DNA of 64,000 nucleotides from a bacterium (GCA_029258725.1 JAPDKE010000013.1:1-64000); one strand, 5' to 3'; positions 1 to 7,817 are shown, counted from the stretch's first letter. The notes: generated by a model from the letters alone, not told the origin. Numbers and translations are program-made.

Positions 1-569
1 ACACCACTGCTGCTGGTGATACGGACACACTCTGGTTGAGGATGCCCAATCTTCTGTATGCGAGTGAGAAGGAGACCACGATTGCTGTTGGAGAGGAGAT
101 TACGGTTGCTCTTGATACCTTTTATCTTTGGGCTGACAGTTTAGCCTGGCTAACCCCTGATACTCTCATATATGTTACACCTTATGGAGAGGATACTCTC
201 TGGCTGCCTGAGGATTCAAATGTCTTCTACTTAGAGGTTGCATGTCTTGCTGATGAGGATATTTCCAACAATGTGATGATGATTCCTGAGGGGATCTCTG
301 AAAAAGAGACCCCTCGTGTAAAGTGGATATGTGGCAGAGATATAGTCTCGGGCGAATTTACGGGGAGGCTTTCTCTTGTGAGAGATGGGGATGTTTCAAT
401 AGCAATTTACAATGTTGCAGGTAGAGAGGTTTACAGTGAGGATATGAGAATGAAAATGGGTGTGAATGAGGTGAGAGTGGATGTAAGTAGATTCACTCCG
501 GGAGTTTACTTCTACATGATAAAGACACCCGATGGAAAGGTCGGCGGAAAGTTCGTACTGATGAGGTAA
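1..569 (+). CDS. C-terminal part of a secreted protein with a T9SS-type sorting domain (partial)
   Basis: The frame is open from the first bases of the window, so this is the 3' end of a longer gene; a TTG at 36 lies in frame but has no ribosome binding site and should not be taken as the start. The last ~65 residues (SIAIYNVAGREVYSEDM, then FTPGVYFYMIKTPDGKVGGK) have the pattern of type IX secretion C-terminal domains: a beta-sandwich with the 'YNVAGREV' strand, the 'GVYFY' turn and a final basic strand. Upstream residues are beta-rich, acidic and repeat-like. The protein is probably exported and anchored on or released from the cell surface. Its substrate is unknown. It ends just before the terminator at 591-612. 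Confidence 0.75.
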   Translation, partial: TTAAGDTDTLWLRMPNLLYASEKETTIAVGEEITVALDTFYLWADSLAWLTPDTLIYVTPYGEDTLWLPEDSNVFYLEVACLADEDISNNVMMIPEGISEKETPRVKWICGRDIVSGEFTGRLSLVRDGDVSIAIYNVAGREVYSEDMRMKMGVNEVRVDVSRFTPGVYFYMIKTPDGKVGGKFVLMR

Positions 570-590
570 TGGTTAAAAAAGGAAAAAGAA

Positions 591-612
591 AAGGGGGGCT
601 TAAGCCCCCCTT
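591..612. terminator. Bidirectional intrinsic terminator
   Basis: Perfect inverted repeat AAGGGGGGCT / AGCCCCCCTT with a two-base centre (TA), flanked by an A-rich stretch on the left (570-590) and TAAATTTTA on the right. It lies between the stop at 569 and the stop of the minus-strand lipoprotein at 629, so it can end transcription from both sides. It is the only clear intrinsic terminator I see in the window. Confidence 0.85.
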
Positions 613-628
613 AAATTTTAACTCACTT

Positions 629-2257
629 TTATTTTATCTCCAGTTCCCCACGCAGATATTTGATGGAGTTCTGTACTACCGTTCTTACAGGTTCGCAGTT
701 CTCAAAGTCTTCCATCTTCATCCAGTACAGCGGGAAGGTATAGAATACTACGCCATAAGTGTCATCCTTGTATCTGAATCCACATCCCCTTTCCTCGAAA
801 AGATCCAAATCCGTGCGGGAATCAAAGAGGTAGATGATGTAGGAGTTAATAGGAACTGCCGCTCCAACCTGTGAGATGGCACCATTCTGCTCTGCAAGAG
901 GAGTTATAATTCTCCCGGTATCCACTTCAAGCGAAGGGAAGAGGTCTTCATTTACTGAAATTCCGCGTAAGAATTCAAACTGTCCGGATACGAGATATCT
1001 TAGATCAAAGATAGAGAATCGATACACAAAAAGCGGCCTTCCATATTTTCCTGCAGTGGTTATGAGCTGATAGGGGATTGTACATCCCCATACAAGAAGA
1101 TGCCCACCGGTATTGAGATAGTCCATCAGCATTCTTGCGGTCTGTTCGTTGAGTCCCAGTTGGCGTGTCTGCATGTCATCACTCACATACACAATGAGGT
1201 CATATCTTGCCAAGGAGTCGTAAAAATCATATGTAAGAGGAAATCCAATTCCATTTTCTATTTCTTTAACCGTCCACCCATCTCCCTCCAGAACCTTCAT
1301 GTAGAAGTGATCCATTACCGAATCCACATATACACTATCTTTTCTGATGAATTGCGTATCAGGTATTGCGTTGTAGTCGTATGTTTCATCTATCAGAAGG
1401 ATGGTATCTTTATTCCATTCCCTTTTTACAGTTTTTATCCTTATTCTCAGGGTTTCCCTTGAAACCGCCCATGCGTCGTCTCTGACGAGCATTTCAAATG
1501 TGTGATATCCCGTAGTCATGAGTGTTTCAACGTCTCCACCGGTGAAGTAAAAGATACTCTCAGAGGTCCACTCTGACCACTCCCCACCATCCCATCTGTA
1601 GGAATACTCAGGTGTGAATACCCTGTCAGAATCAACAGAACTCACATAAAAGGCTATTCCCTTCCAGTAGGGAGTGGTGTCTTCTCTCATGAAAAATATA
1701 AGGGAGTCCTGAGGGTTTCCTTCTTTATCGAAGGTTACATCACCCACCTGAATGATCTTGGGATGGGGAAGATAGTTATTTTTTGCGAATATCCTCTTCG
1801 CCGCCACCTCTGAAAAGGCACTGTCATCATCCATCGCTTTTATATAAACAGTATGCTCGTATGCGGTGTCTATTTGCGGTGCTGAGAAGGCAAGAACATC
1901 CTCAGTGATGAGATTGTATCTCGTAGATGTTATCGTCTCTATCTCAAGGGGTTCGACACTCACTGTATCATAGAAAACAAGCGTGGTTTCAAACGGTATT
2001 CCATGCCATCCAGAATTCAGCACATCTTCCCTTTTTATCGTGTCATCCACCGCCCAGAAGAACTTCACAATTATCCCGTCGGGGTCGTATCCGTACCAGT
2101 ATATCTTTACCGCGTGGGAGAGGGTATCATACTCCGGAGGAACATTTGCAAAGTAAACAACCGGGGGTTTGTTTGGATACTCAACAACCTCGGGTTTCCC
2201 CCTGCATCCTGCTATGAGTAAGATTACCATTAAGGGAACAAGAACCCTTTTCATCAT
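629..2257 (-). CDS. Exported lipoprotein with Ig-like region and C-terminal Rossmann/glutaminase-like domain, unknown function
   Basis: I do not recognise the family. The start is one of two adjacent ATGs (2257 or 2254) behind AAGGAGGAGGT; a longer frame to 2302 is rejected because it lies before that site. The N-terminus MMKRVLVPLMVILLIAGC is a signal peptide with lipobox LIAGC, so the mature protein should be lipid-anchored. Residues ~30-270 are beta-rich with Asp/Thr-rich Ig-like strands (YGYDPDG, YRWDGGEWSEW). The C-terminal ~230 residues contain DTILLIDETYDYN, ARYDLIVYVSD and MDYLNTGGHLLVWGCTIPY, which resemble the alpha/beta fold of glutamine-amidotransferase-like domains of secreted proteins (inference). 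It is the last gene after aspartokinase, 37 bases downstream. Confidence 0.65.
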   Translation of the reverse strand: MMKRVLVPLMVILLIAGCRGKPEVVEYPNKPPVVYFANVPPEYDTLSHAVKIYWYGYDPDGIIVKFFWAVDDTIKREDVLNSGWHGIPFETTLVFYDTVSVEPLEIETITSTRYNLITEDVLAFSAPQIDTAYEHTVYIKAMDDDSAFSEVAAKRIFAKNNYLPHPKIIQVGDVTFDKEGNPQDSLIFFMREDTTPYWKGIAFYVSSVDSDRVFTPEYSYRWDGGEWSEWTSESIFYFTGGDVETLMTTGYHTFEMLVRDDAWAVSRETLRIRIKTVKREWNKDTILLIDETYDYNAIPDTQFIRKDSVYVDSVMDHFYMKVLEGDGWTVKEIENGIGFPLTYDFYDSLARYDLIVYVSDDMQTRQLGLNEQTARMLMDYLNTGGHLLVWGCTIPYQLITTAGKYGRPLFVYRFSIFDLRYLVSGQFEFLRGISVNEDLFPSLEVDTGRIITPLAEQNGAISQVGAAVPINSYIIYLFDSRTDLDLFEERGCGFRYKDDTYGVVFYTFPLYWMKMEDFENCEPVRTVVQNSIKYLRGELEIK

Positions 2258-2294
2258 ACCTCCTCCTTTTTTTCTTTTTTCCCATTCTATTCCA

Positions 2295-3461
2295 TCAACC
2301 ATACTTTGTCAAGAGATTTAAGACTTTTCCCAGGTCGTTGAAGGAAACATAAAGGATTATCTCTCTTCCTATACTGGAAAGTTCCACAAGGTTTATCCCG
2401 TGCCTGGCAAGAATTTCTGTTACTTTATTTATAAGCCCTGGTCTGTCTCTTGCAGTCTTCTTTTTCAAAACCACCATCCCTATCCCATCCTTTTTGACAA
2501 TCCTGTGCTGGGGGAAGAAATCAAGAAATTTCCTTGCAATTTTATCAGAAACCTCCTCCTTCACGTATATCCCGAGATATGAACTCCCCATGGAAATTCC
2601 ATAAATCTCGTAAGATGAAAGGCATTCAAAGATTCCTGCAGGAAATTCATCCCCATAGTGTATGGTTATAAGGGAAAGAGGAGAGGAAGATACCGAAATT
2701 TCCCTCTTCACTTCTCCATCTATAAATGTCCCCTCTTTCATCAAATCCTCTCCATGATGAATTATTCTCGCACGGATGGATTTCTTTTTATATGAAAGGG
2801 CATCCGGATGAAGCACCTTCGCTCCAAGCGAAGAGAGGGTGGAGAGTTCATCAGCGGTTATTACCTTAATCTTTGATGTTTTGAAAAGTTTCGGGTCTGC
2901 CTGGTAAACCCCTGGAACATCCTTCACAATTATCACCTCATCCGCCCCGAATATTCGTGCAAGTAAAAATGCACTCACATCACTCCCACCTCTTCCAAGT
3001 GATACAAGCCTCTTTCCCTTTTCTCTCGCAACAAATCCTGGAAAGATAAGCACATCATAAGCTTCAAGCATTTTTCCAAGTTTTTTCCTTTTTTCCTCCG
3101 TTTTTTCCTTCCAGAGTTCCCCATTTTTTAACCACACAGGCCACAGGGTGGAGGAGGGTTCAATAACCCTTGCCTTTACCCCCATATCCTCGAGTACATG
3201 CCTGAAAATCCTGCATGATTCAATCTCTCCCAGGACAAGAACATCCATGAACCGGTCCATATCCCCTGAAGCAACCATTTCTGTGAATTTTATCAATTCA
3301 TCCGTTCTACCCCTTTTTGCAGAAAGAACCACAAGAAGTTTTTCCCCTTCTTCAATTCTGTTTTTACACGCGTATGCTGATGTCAGCATCTTTTGAGGTG
3401 TATCCACGCATGTTCCACCAAACTTGACAACCCTCAGAGTAAACTTCTTATTCTTTCCCAT
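2295..3461 (-). CDS. lysC: Aspartokinase (aspartate kinase with ACT region)
   Basis: Phosphorylates aspartate to 4-phosphoaspartate, the first step to lysine, threonine and methionine. The N-terminal kinase core (residues ~1-260) shows VVKFGGTCV, SLGRGGSDVSA and DVPGVYQADP, the nucleotide and aspartate sites of the amino-acid kinase fold, and LGAKVLHPDA. The C-terminal ~110 residues hold two ACT-like segments (RDRPGLINKVTEILARHGINLVEL), typical of feedback-inhibited enzymes. The length of 388 residues is a little short of the usual 400-450. The ATG start overlaps the end of the upstream aminotransferase by 28 bases, with AGGAGGAG upstream, which suggests translational coupling. FGGTCV replaces the more usual FGGTSV. 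Confidence 0.9.
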   Translation of the reverse strand: MGKNKKFTLRVVKFGGTCVDTPQKMLTSAYACKNRIEEGEKLLVVLSAKRGRTDELIKFTEMVASGDMDRFMDVLVLGEIESCRIFRHVLEDMGVKARVIEPSSTLWPVWLKNGELWKEKTEEKRKKLGKMLEAYDVLIFPGFVAREKGKRLVSLGRGGSDVSAFLLARIFGADEVIIVKDVPGVYQADPKLFKTSKIKVITADELSTLSSLGAKVLHPDALSYKKKSIRARIIHHGEDLMKEGTFIDGEVKREISVSSSPLSLITIHYGDEFPAGIFECLSSYEIYGISMGSSYLGIYVKEEVSDKIARKFLDFFPQHRIVKKDGIGMVVLKKKTARDRPGLINKVTEILARHGINLVELSSIGREIILYVSFNDLGKVLNLLTKYG

Positions 3462-4486
3462 ACCGGCAGTAACTCCTCCTTTTTTATGATAAGCGGTGGA
3501 AGCAGCCTTATTCCCCTTGCACTCTTCCCGATAATAACTCCTTCTTCAAGCATTTTCCTCATCACCTCGTCCTTTCTCTCGGTGGTTATCCCGATGAAAA
3601 GTCCCAGTCCTTCATTTCCATGGAGTTCTTTTTCCAGTTCCTTTGCATGCCCCATGAGTTTCAATACCTCCTTTATCACAACCCTTGCAAGTTTAAGTGC
3701 AAGAAAATTTCCTCCCATGGTCGTTCCATGGTCTCCTGTTGAAAGAGTACTGGCAATTTCCTTTCTCAGGAGAACGCATCCCAGGGGCAATCCTCCACCC
3801 AATCCTTTCCCCAGGGCAACTATATCCGGTTTGAGTCCAAGCCTCTGAGATGCAAGAAAACTTCCACATCTTCCCAGACCTGACTGTATCTCATCGCATA
3901 TTATTATGGTTCCATGCTTTTTAAGCTCCATTATTGCCTTATAGAACTCCCGGGATGCAACCCTGGGACCTCCCGAGCCCTGAAGGGGTTCAAGTATGAG
4001 GATGGATGGATTTTCTTTTAATACACTTTCTGCATCCCCCCATGGAAGGAATTTTATTTCTGTATTTATTCTGGGAAAGGGCTGTTCTTTCAGCATTCCG
4101 CTCGTGGAAAGCGAACCCAGGGTCCTTCCGTGAAAGGAGTTCTCAAAGGCAACTATTTTCCCTGGATTTTTCTTCCATGCAAATTTTAATGCTGCCTCAA
4201 CCGCCTCGGTCCCTGAGTTTGTGAAGAAGGCAAAATCCATTCCGGTAAGGGAACATAAGATGGATGCAACTTCTTCCTTTAAAGGATGGAGGTAGAGATT
4301 GGAGAGGTGAAGGAAAGGAGGAATGTCCTTTAATTCCTTCACAATGGCAGGATGGTTGTATCCGAGCAGATTAACCCCGAGTCCTGAAAGGAGGTCAAGG
4401 TATCTTTTTCCATTTTTATCCACAAGATAAACCCCCTCTCCTCTTACCGGTTCCACAGGACAGGTCTCATAAAGATTGAGATACAT
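3434..4486 (-). CDS. Class III PLP aminotransferase (acetylornithine / LysJ / succinyl-DAP type)
   Basis: Transfers amino groups from acylated basic amino acids to 2-oxoglutarate, using PLP. Fold-type I signatures are present: KRYLDLLSGLGVNLLGYNHP near residue 30, NSGTEAVEAALK (phosphate loop), FHGRTLG, ILEPLQGSGG, IICDEIQSGLGRCG (Asp binding the pyridine nitrogen) and VALGKGLGGGLPLG with the PLP lysine. At 350 residues it is compact. It heads an operon with aspartokinase, so a role in lysine synthesis (LysJ or DapC-like) is as likely as arginine synthesis (ArgD); the sequence alone does not separate them. No Shine-Dalgarno sequence precedes the ATG, and its promoter predicts a leaderless message. 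Confidence 0.85.
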   Translation of the reverse strand: MYLNLYETCPVEPVRGEGVYLVDKNGKRYLDLLSGLGVNLLGYNHPAIVKELKDIPPFLHLSNLYLHPLKEEVASILCSLTGMDFAFFTNSGTEAVEAALKFAWKKNPGKIVAFENSFHGRTLGSLSTSGMLKEQPFPRINTEIKFLPWGDAESVLKENPSILILEPLQGSGGPRVASREFYKAIMELKKHGTIIICDEIQSGLGRCGSFLASQRLGLKPDIVALGKGLGGGLPLGCVLLRKEIASTLSTGDHGTTMGGNFLALKLARVVIKEVLKLMGHAKELEKELHGNEGLGLFIGITTERKDEVMRKMLEEGVIIGKSARGIRLLPPLIIKKEELLPVWERIRSLL

Positions 4487-4492
4487 GAATAT

Positions 4493-4521
4493 AGTATCAC
4501 ATAAAATGGGGATTTTGTCAA
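4493..4521 (-). promoter_or_regulatory. Sigma70-type promoter of the aminotransferase operon, predicted leaderless
   Basis: Reading the minus strand: TTGACA (4521-4516), 17-base spacer, extended -10 TGTGATACT (hexamer GATACT, 4498-4493), then only six bases (ATATTC) before the ATG at 4486. The start site would fall on or next to the A of the start codon. Confidence 0.65.
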
Positions 4522-4550
4522 TTGACAGAGAGGGGTATATCTATTATTAT
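4522..4550 (+). promoter_or_regulatory. Sigma70-type promoter of the CRP-type regulator and thyX
   Basis: TTGACA at 4522-4527, 17-base spacer, TATTAT at 4545-4550. The start site should be near 4557, leaving a ~15-base leader with GGAGG at 4561-4565. The -35 hexamer abuts that of the divergent promoter, forming the perfect palindrome TGTCAATTGACA (4516-4527), which a dimeric regulator such as the adjacent CRP-type protein could bind (inference). Confidence 0.65.
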
Positions 4551-4571
4551 TCGAAAAAAAGGAGGCGCAAA

Positions 4572-5174
4572 ATGGCAGAAATAGGATATGAAAAAAAACT
4601 TGCTCCGGGAGAGGTTCTTTTCAGGGAAGGGGATCCTGGGGATGAGATGTACCTTATAAAAAAGGGAGAGATAAAGATAACCAAACGCATAGGAGACCAG
4701 GAGAAAGTCCTTGCAGTCCTGAAAGAGGGAGACTTCTTCGGTGAGATGGCGATAATAGATGGGAGTCCCCGCTCTGCCTCTGCAATAGCGGCAACCGAAA
4801 CCGAACTTGTGATTGTTGACCGTGAGGCTTTTTTAAAGCAGATAAGGGAGAACCCATTTATTGAATACGTGCTTGAAACCCTGATAAAGAGATTGAGGGA
4901 GACCGATGAACTTTTGAAGTACATGTTCATAAAGAATGAGGAGAGAAGGATAGCAACCTACCTTTTGAATACTTCAAGGAGTGGGGAGAAGATAGACGTT
5001 AATAAAATTGGGAATATCCTGGGAATAGAGGATTCAAAGGTAAAGGAGGTAATAAGCAAACTTGTAAGGAATAATCTTCTCTCCCTTGAGGGGAATGTTG
5101 TGAAGGTGAAGGATGAAAAATTGCTGCAGGAGTACATAGAGTACATATCCCTCAAAGAGAAGTTTGAGAAGTGA
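4572..5174 (+). CDS. CRP/FNR-family transcription regulator with cyclic-nucleotide-binding domain
   Basis: Residues ~8-120 form a cNMP-binding beta-roll: APGEVLFREGDPGDEMYLI and the phosphate cassette FFGEMAIIDGSPRSASAIA, which keeps the Gly-Glu and Arg-Ser pairs used by cAMP/cGMP-binding members. A long helix (~125-145) then leads to a divergent winged helix (ERRIATYLLNTS, then NKIGNILGIEDSKVKEVISKLVRNNLL). There are no FNR-type cysteines. The start is the ATG behind GGAGG (4561-4565); an in-frame ATG at 4476 lies upstream of the promoter and is rejected. The stop overlaps the thyX start. Ligand and targets are unknown; autoregulation through the 4516-4527 palindrome is plausible. Confidence 0.85.
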   Translation: MAEIGYEKKLAPGEVLFREGDPGDEMYLIKKGEIKITKRIGDQEKVLAVLKEGDFFGEMAIIDGSPRSASAIAATETELVIVDREAFLKQIRENPFIEYVLETLIKRLRETDELLKYMFIKNEERRIATYLLNTSRSGEKIDVNKIGNILGIEDSKVKEVISKLVRNNLLSLEGNVVKVKDEKLLQEYIEYISLKEKFEK

Positions 5175-5839
5175 AGGTTACACTCATTTCTCATACTCCA
5201 GACCCCTTAAAGGTCCTTTATCTTGCCGCAAGGACGTGCTATTCTCCTGAGCCCCCCTCACAGATGGAAATCCCATCCGAGGAGAAGATAAAGAAGATAA
5301 TAAAAAATGTTTACGACCGCGGGCATGAGTCTGTTCTTGAGCATGTCAGCTTCACATTTGCCCTTGAAGGTGTATCCCGTGCCATGACCCATCAACTGGT
5401 CCGCCATCGCCTTGCATCTTACTCCCAGCAGAGCCAGAGATATGTGAGGATGAAGAAGGAAGTGGTCGTGCCTGAGAGCATAAAAAAAAGGGGATTTTTT
5501 GAGGAGTTCAGTAAAGAAGTAGAAAGAATTTTTTCTCTTTATGAGCGCATGATAGAGAATGGAATCCCCGAGGAAGATGCAAGGTACATACTGCCAAATG
5601 CAACTACTTCAAATATTGTGGTGACAATGAACCTGAGGGAACTCATCCATGTTGCAGGTTTGAGGCTGTGCTTCAGGGCGCAGTGGGAGATAAGAAGGGC
5701 TGTTGCATTGATGAAATGGGAGGTTAAAAAGATAAATCCTTTCCTCTCCTCCTTCCTTGTTCCGAGATGTGTGAGACTTGGATACTGTCCTGAAAAGGAG
5801 TCCTGCGGGCTTATGCCCCGGAGGTCTTTATCTCCTTGA
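5171..5839 (+). CDS. thyX: Flavin-dependent thymidylate synthase ThyX
   Basis: Makes dTMP from dUMP with methylene-tetrahydrofolate, FAD and NADPH, replacing ThyA. The family motif RHRxxSxxxxSxR is present as RHRLASYSQQSQR, followed by Y. Also seen are HESVLEHVSFTF near residue 50 and LPNATTSNIVVTMNLREL with LRLCFRAQWEIR near the C-terminus, all typical of the FAD/dUMP site. The length of 222 residues is normal. The start is a GTG overlapping the TGA of the upstream regulator gene (GTGA), so the two are translationally coupled. Its 3' end overlaps the convergent HTH gene by 29 bases. Confidence 0.95.
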   Translation: MKVTLISHTPDPLKVLYLAARTCYSPEPPSQMEIPSEEKIKKIIKNVYDRGHESVLEHVSFTFALEGVSRAMTHQLVRHRLASYSQQSQRYVRMKKEVVVPESIKKRGFFEEFSKEVERIFSLYERMIENGIPEEDARYILPNATTSNIVVTMNLRELIHVAGLRLCFRAQWEIRRAVALMKWEVKKINPFLSSFLVPRCVRLGYCPEKESCGLMPRRSLSP

Positions 5840-6182
5840 AGGCAAGTTTTGCAAGTCCTCCAGCAACGTGAGCCTTTGCAGTCTTTTCTCTCAATTCTCC
5901 CTCAAGGCGCTTCATCACGGTTTCTGTATCCGCGCGTAAGATATTTCTCACCGTCTGCTTTGTAATCCCCAGGAATTCAGCAATCTCGTCCTCGGTTTTG
6001 TTTGCGAGTTCGTGAAGAACAATTGCATATGCGGACTCCATGAGGCTTGTAATCCAGGTGAGATTCCTCAACTCTATGAGTTTCCTTGGTCCCCCTATTA
6101 TCTCAAGCGCCTTGAGGAAGACATCAAGTGCTATTTTATCATAGTCTTCCTTCTTTATATCCTTTTCACTCAGTATTGGCAT
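5811..6182 (-). CDS. Small helix-turn-helix regulator, possibly of the KaiC-adjacent regulatory-domain type
   Basis: 123 residues, nearly all helical. A clear helix-turn-helix lies at ~75-105 (ANKTEDEIAEFLGITKQTVRNIL), preceded by a helical bundle with GGPRKLIELRNLTWITSLMESAYAIV. This resembles, from memory, the archaeal/bacterial 'probable regulatory domain' found near KaiC-like ATPases (TIGR03879); no KaiC homologue is visible here. The C-terminal LAKLAFKEIKTSGA is amphipathic. It is the third gene of an operon behind two small membrane proteins, with three bases between it and the gene upstream, so it may relay a membrane signal to transcription (inference). Confidence 0.6.
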   Translation of the reverse strand: MPILSEKDIKKEDYDKIALDVFLKALEIIGGPRKLIELRNLTWITSLMESAYAIVLHELANKTEDEIAEFLGITKQTVRNILRADTETVMKRLEGELREKTAKAHVAGGLAKLAFKEIKTSGA

Positions 6183-6185
6183 GCC

Positions 6186-6536
6186 TTACCTCGTTATCCA
6201 TCTGTAATAAATCCCGCTTCCCAGCAGGGCAAGCAAACCCGCAAGGAATATGGCACCCGCTTCATAGGTGCTGTGCTGGAGCATGCCGACAATAAGGGGG
6301 AAGAGGTCAGCAGGGTCCGCATGAGAAAGTGCATCTGAGTAGAAGAGAATCCTGTAGAAGTGGATTCCTGCACCAAAGAGAAGCAGGATACCTCCTATAA
6401 CCGGGAATATCCATATTCCCTTTCTGCCAACAAGCCCGAGAAGCCTTTTGAGTATTGCCCCATAGATGAGGATGGAGAGCGTGAAGAGTATTATTCCCAC
6501 AGCAAAGATTATCTCCATCTGTATGTTTATCTTCAT
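6186..6536 (-). CDS. Small three-helix membrane protein (116 aa), unknown function
   Basis: Not recognised. Three hydrophobic segments at ~8-30 (IIFAVGIILFTLSILIYGAIL), ~40-62 and ~88-110 are separated by a basic loop (KRLLGLVGRK) and a longer loop with an acidic patch (SDALSHADPADLF). The basic loop after the first helix suggests a cytoplasmic position, with the N-terminus outside. Its length and helix pattern match the gene just upstream, so the two look like divergent paralogues. Three bases separate it from each neighbour. Confidence 0.6.
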   Translation of the reverse strand: MKINIQMEIIFAVGIILFTLSILIYGAILKRLLGLVGRKGIWIFPVIGGILLLFGAGIHFYRILFYSDALSHADPADLFPLIVGMLQHSTYEAGAIFLAGLLALLGSGIYYRWITR

Positions 6537-6539
6537 CCC

Positions 6540-6890
6540 TTACCTCCTTTTCGGTGAGACAACAGCCCTGAATCTTAAAGCCCCTATGAGTGAGAGAATT
6601 CCGGAGAGGAAGAAGAGTCCATATGCAATCATTTCCTCCATGGGCTTCATTTTTAAATACCCCCTCACTATGCTTGAGTAGAGCATGATAATCGCATAGA
6701 TAAGGATTCCGGATGGCGCCATCATTATGTACTGCCACTGCGTCTTCTTCCTGAGGACCATCTCATATCTTTTGGCAACTATCCCGAAGAATATGAGTGA
6801 AACCCACAGAATAATTGCACCTCCAACAACAAGATAACTTGATACAACCTTCCACTGTATTACCTCAGGTGGCCAGGCTGCTGCTCCCAT
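6540..6890 (-). CDS. Small three-helix membrane protein (116 aa), paralogue of its neighbour, unknown function
   Basis: The start is the ATG at 6890, six bases after AAGGAGGAAGGT; a longer frame to 6944 would run through the promoter and is rejected. Hydrophobic segments lie at ~17-39, ~52-72 and ~85-105, with a strongly basic loop (AKRYEMVLRKKTQWQY) after the first. The first 65 residues align by eye with those of the downstream gene (GGAIILWVSLIFFGIVAKR against VGIILFTLSILIYGAILKR). It is first in an operon ending in an HTH protein. No enzymatic motif is visible. The pair could form a heteromeric membrane sensor or anchor (inference). Confidence 0.6.
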   Translation of the reverse strand: MGAAAWPPEVIQWKVVSSYLVVGGAIILWVSLIFFGIVAKRYEMVLRKKTQWQYIMMAPSGILIYAIIMLYSSIVRGYLKMKPMEEMIAYGLFFLSGILSLIGALRFRAVVSPKRR

Positions 6891-6910
6891 ACCTTCCTCC
6901 TTTTTTCCTG

Positions 6911-6938
6911 ATAATACACCCCTTCCAGAAAAAGTCAA
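6911..6938 (-). promoter_or_regulatory. Sigma70-type promoter of the small membrane protein/HTH operon
   Basis: On the minus strand, TTGACT (6938-6933), 16-base spacer, TATTAT (6916-6911). This leaves a leader of about 15 bases carrying AAGGAGGAAGG before the ATG at 6890. Confidence 0.6.
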
Positions 6939-6954
6939 CCCCAATTTGTGCTGT

Positions 6955-7001
6955 CTCTCCCCAAAATTGAATTTTCTCCAAGCAGATTTTTGAGGGGAGA
7001 G
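6955..7001. repeat. Inverted repeat in the divergent intergenic region
   Basis: CTCTCCCC (6955-6962) pairs with GGGGAGAG (6994-7001) around a 31-base loop; the palindrome AAAATTGAATTTT (6963-6975) lies just inside. TTTTCTTGT follows on the plus strand. It sits between the divergent promoters at 6938 and 7084. It could be an operator region or a weak terminator; nothing decides between them. Confidence 0.3.
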
Positions 7002-7083
7002 TTTTCTTGTCGGTTCCTAAGGACCTTCAGCTGGAGAAGCCCAACAATTTTTGGTCCCATTATTTTGGAGGAAAATCGTTACC

Positions 7084-7112
7084 TTGACAATCGGATTTCT
7101 TTAATATACTAT
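7084..7112 (+). promoter_or_regulatory. Sigma70-type promoter of the T9SS/metabolic operon, predicted leaderless
   Basis: TTGACA at 7084-7089, 17-base spacer, TACTAT at 7107-7112, then six bases (CAACCT) to the ATG at 7119. There is no Shine-Dalgarno sequence. Confidence 0.65.
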
Positions 7113-7118
7113 CAACCT

Positions 7119-7817
7119 ATGAATTTTGTTCTTTTTCTCCTCTCCCTTGGCTGTGGGGGGAGAGTTGGAAAGCCGGAGGTATCCTTCATCAAGGCACCTC
7201 AGGAGGGAGAAACCCTGGATGTATGGATAGTTCCCCTGGGGTGGGAGGGGAATGAGCATACGATTGCATACCGGCTCGGGGTGGATGGAAAGTGGAGCGA
7301 GTGGATGGAAAGGGAAGAGGATACACTCTATCTTGGAGATGGATACCACACGGTTTCTCTTGTTGGAAAAAACCTGATGAATGAACCATCTGATACAGAA
7401 AAGATTTCCTTCTGGGTCGATGCAATAAAAGGTCCTGCACTATGGATATCCCCACGGTATGCTGTCCTCACCACTGATACAGTCTTCAGGATAAAGATAA
7501 AACTTCAGGAAGTCCAGGAAGCTGTCAACCTCAAAATTCTTCTTTCCTGGAATGAGAGGGTTCTTGCGGTTGATTCTATCTCCCCACTTCTGGAAAATCT
7601 TGTGTATCTTACCTCATCAAATCCCGGAAAACTTGAAATAGATGCAGGATTGCTGGAGGGAACAATAGAAGCCGACACTTCCCTGTTTCTTGTCTCCTTC
7701 AATGTCCTTACCCCCTTACCTGACACCATCTCACTGGAAGAAAGTGAGATAAGAAATGAGGAAAATGAAGAAATCCCTGTATCCCTGTATGAATGCATAA
7801 TAGGAGGAGGAAAATGA
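7119..7817 (+). CDS. Putative lipoprotein with Ig-like and cohesin-like regions, T9SS operon
   Basis: I do not recognise a named family. The start at 7119 gives the short signal MNFVLFLLSLGCGGRVGK, with a lipobox-like LSLGC; a longer frame to 6948 would include the promoter and is rejected. Residues ~20-110 are Ig-like (KAPQEGETLDVWIVPLGWEG, YRLGVDGKWSEW, LYLGDGYHTVSLVGKN), similar in style to the lipoprotein ending at 629. Residues ~120-232 (ALWISPRYAVLTTDTVFRIKI, LFLVSFNVLTPLPDTISL) look like a cohesin/dockerin-type beta-sandwich. ATGA overlap with the next gene. The role may be structural or as an envelope-side partner of the secreted proteins (inference). Confidence 0.55.
   Translation: MNFVLFLLSLGCGGRVGKPEVSFIKAPQEGETLDVWIVPLGWEGNEHTIAYRLGVDGKWSEWMEREEDTLYLGDGYHTVSLVGKNLMNEPSDTEKISFWVDAIKGPALWISPRYAVLTTDTVFRIKIKLQEVQEAVNLKILLSWNERVLAVDSISPLLENLVYLTSSNPGKLEIDAGLLEGTIEADTSLFLVSFNVLTPLPDTISLEESEIRNEENEEIPVSLYECIIGGGK

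Noticed and set aside
4476-4571. Longer start for the CRP-type regulator
   Set aside because: The extension contains the -35/-10 of its own promoter; GGAGG before 4572 marks the start.
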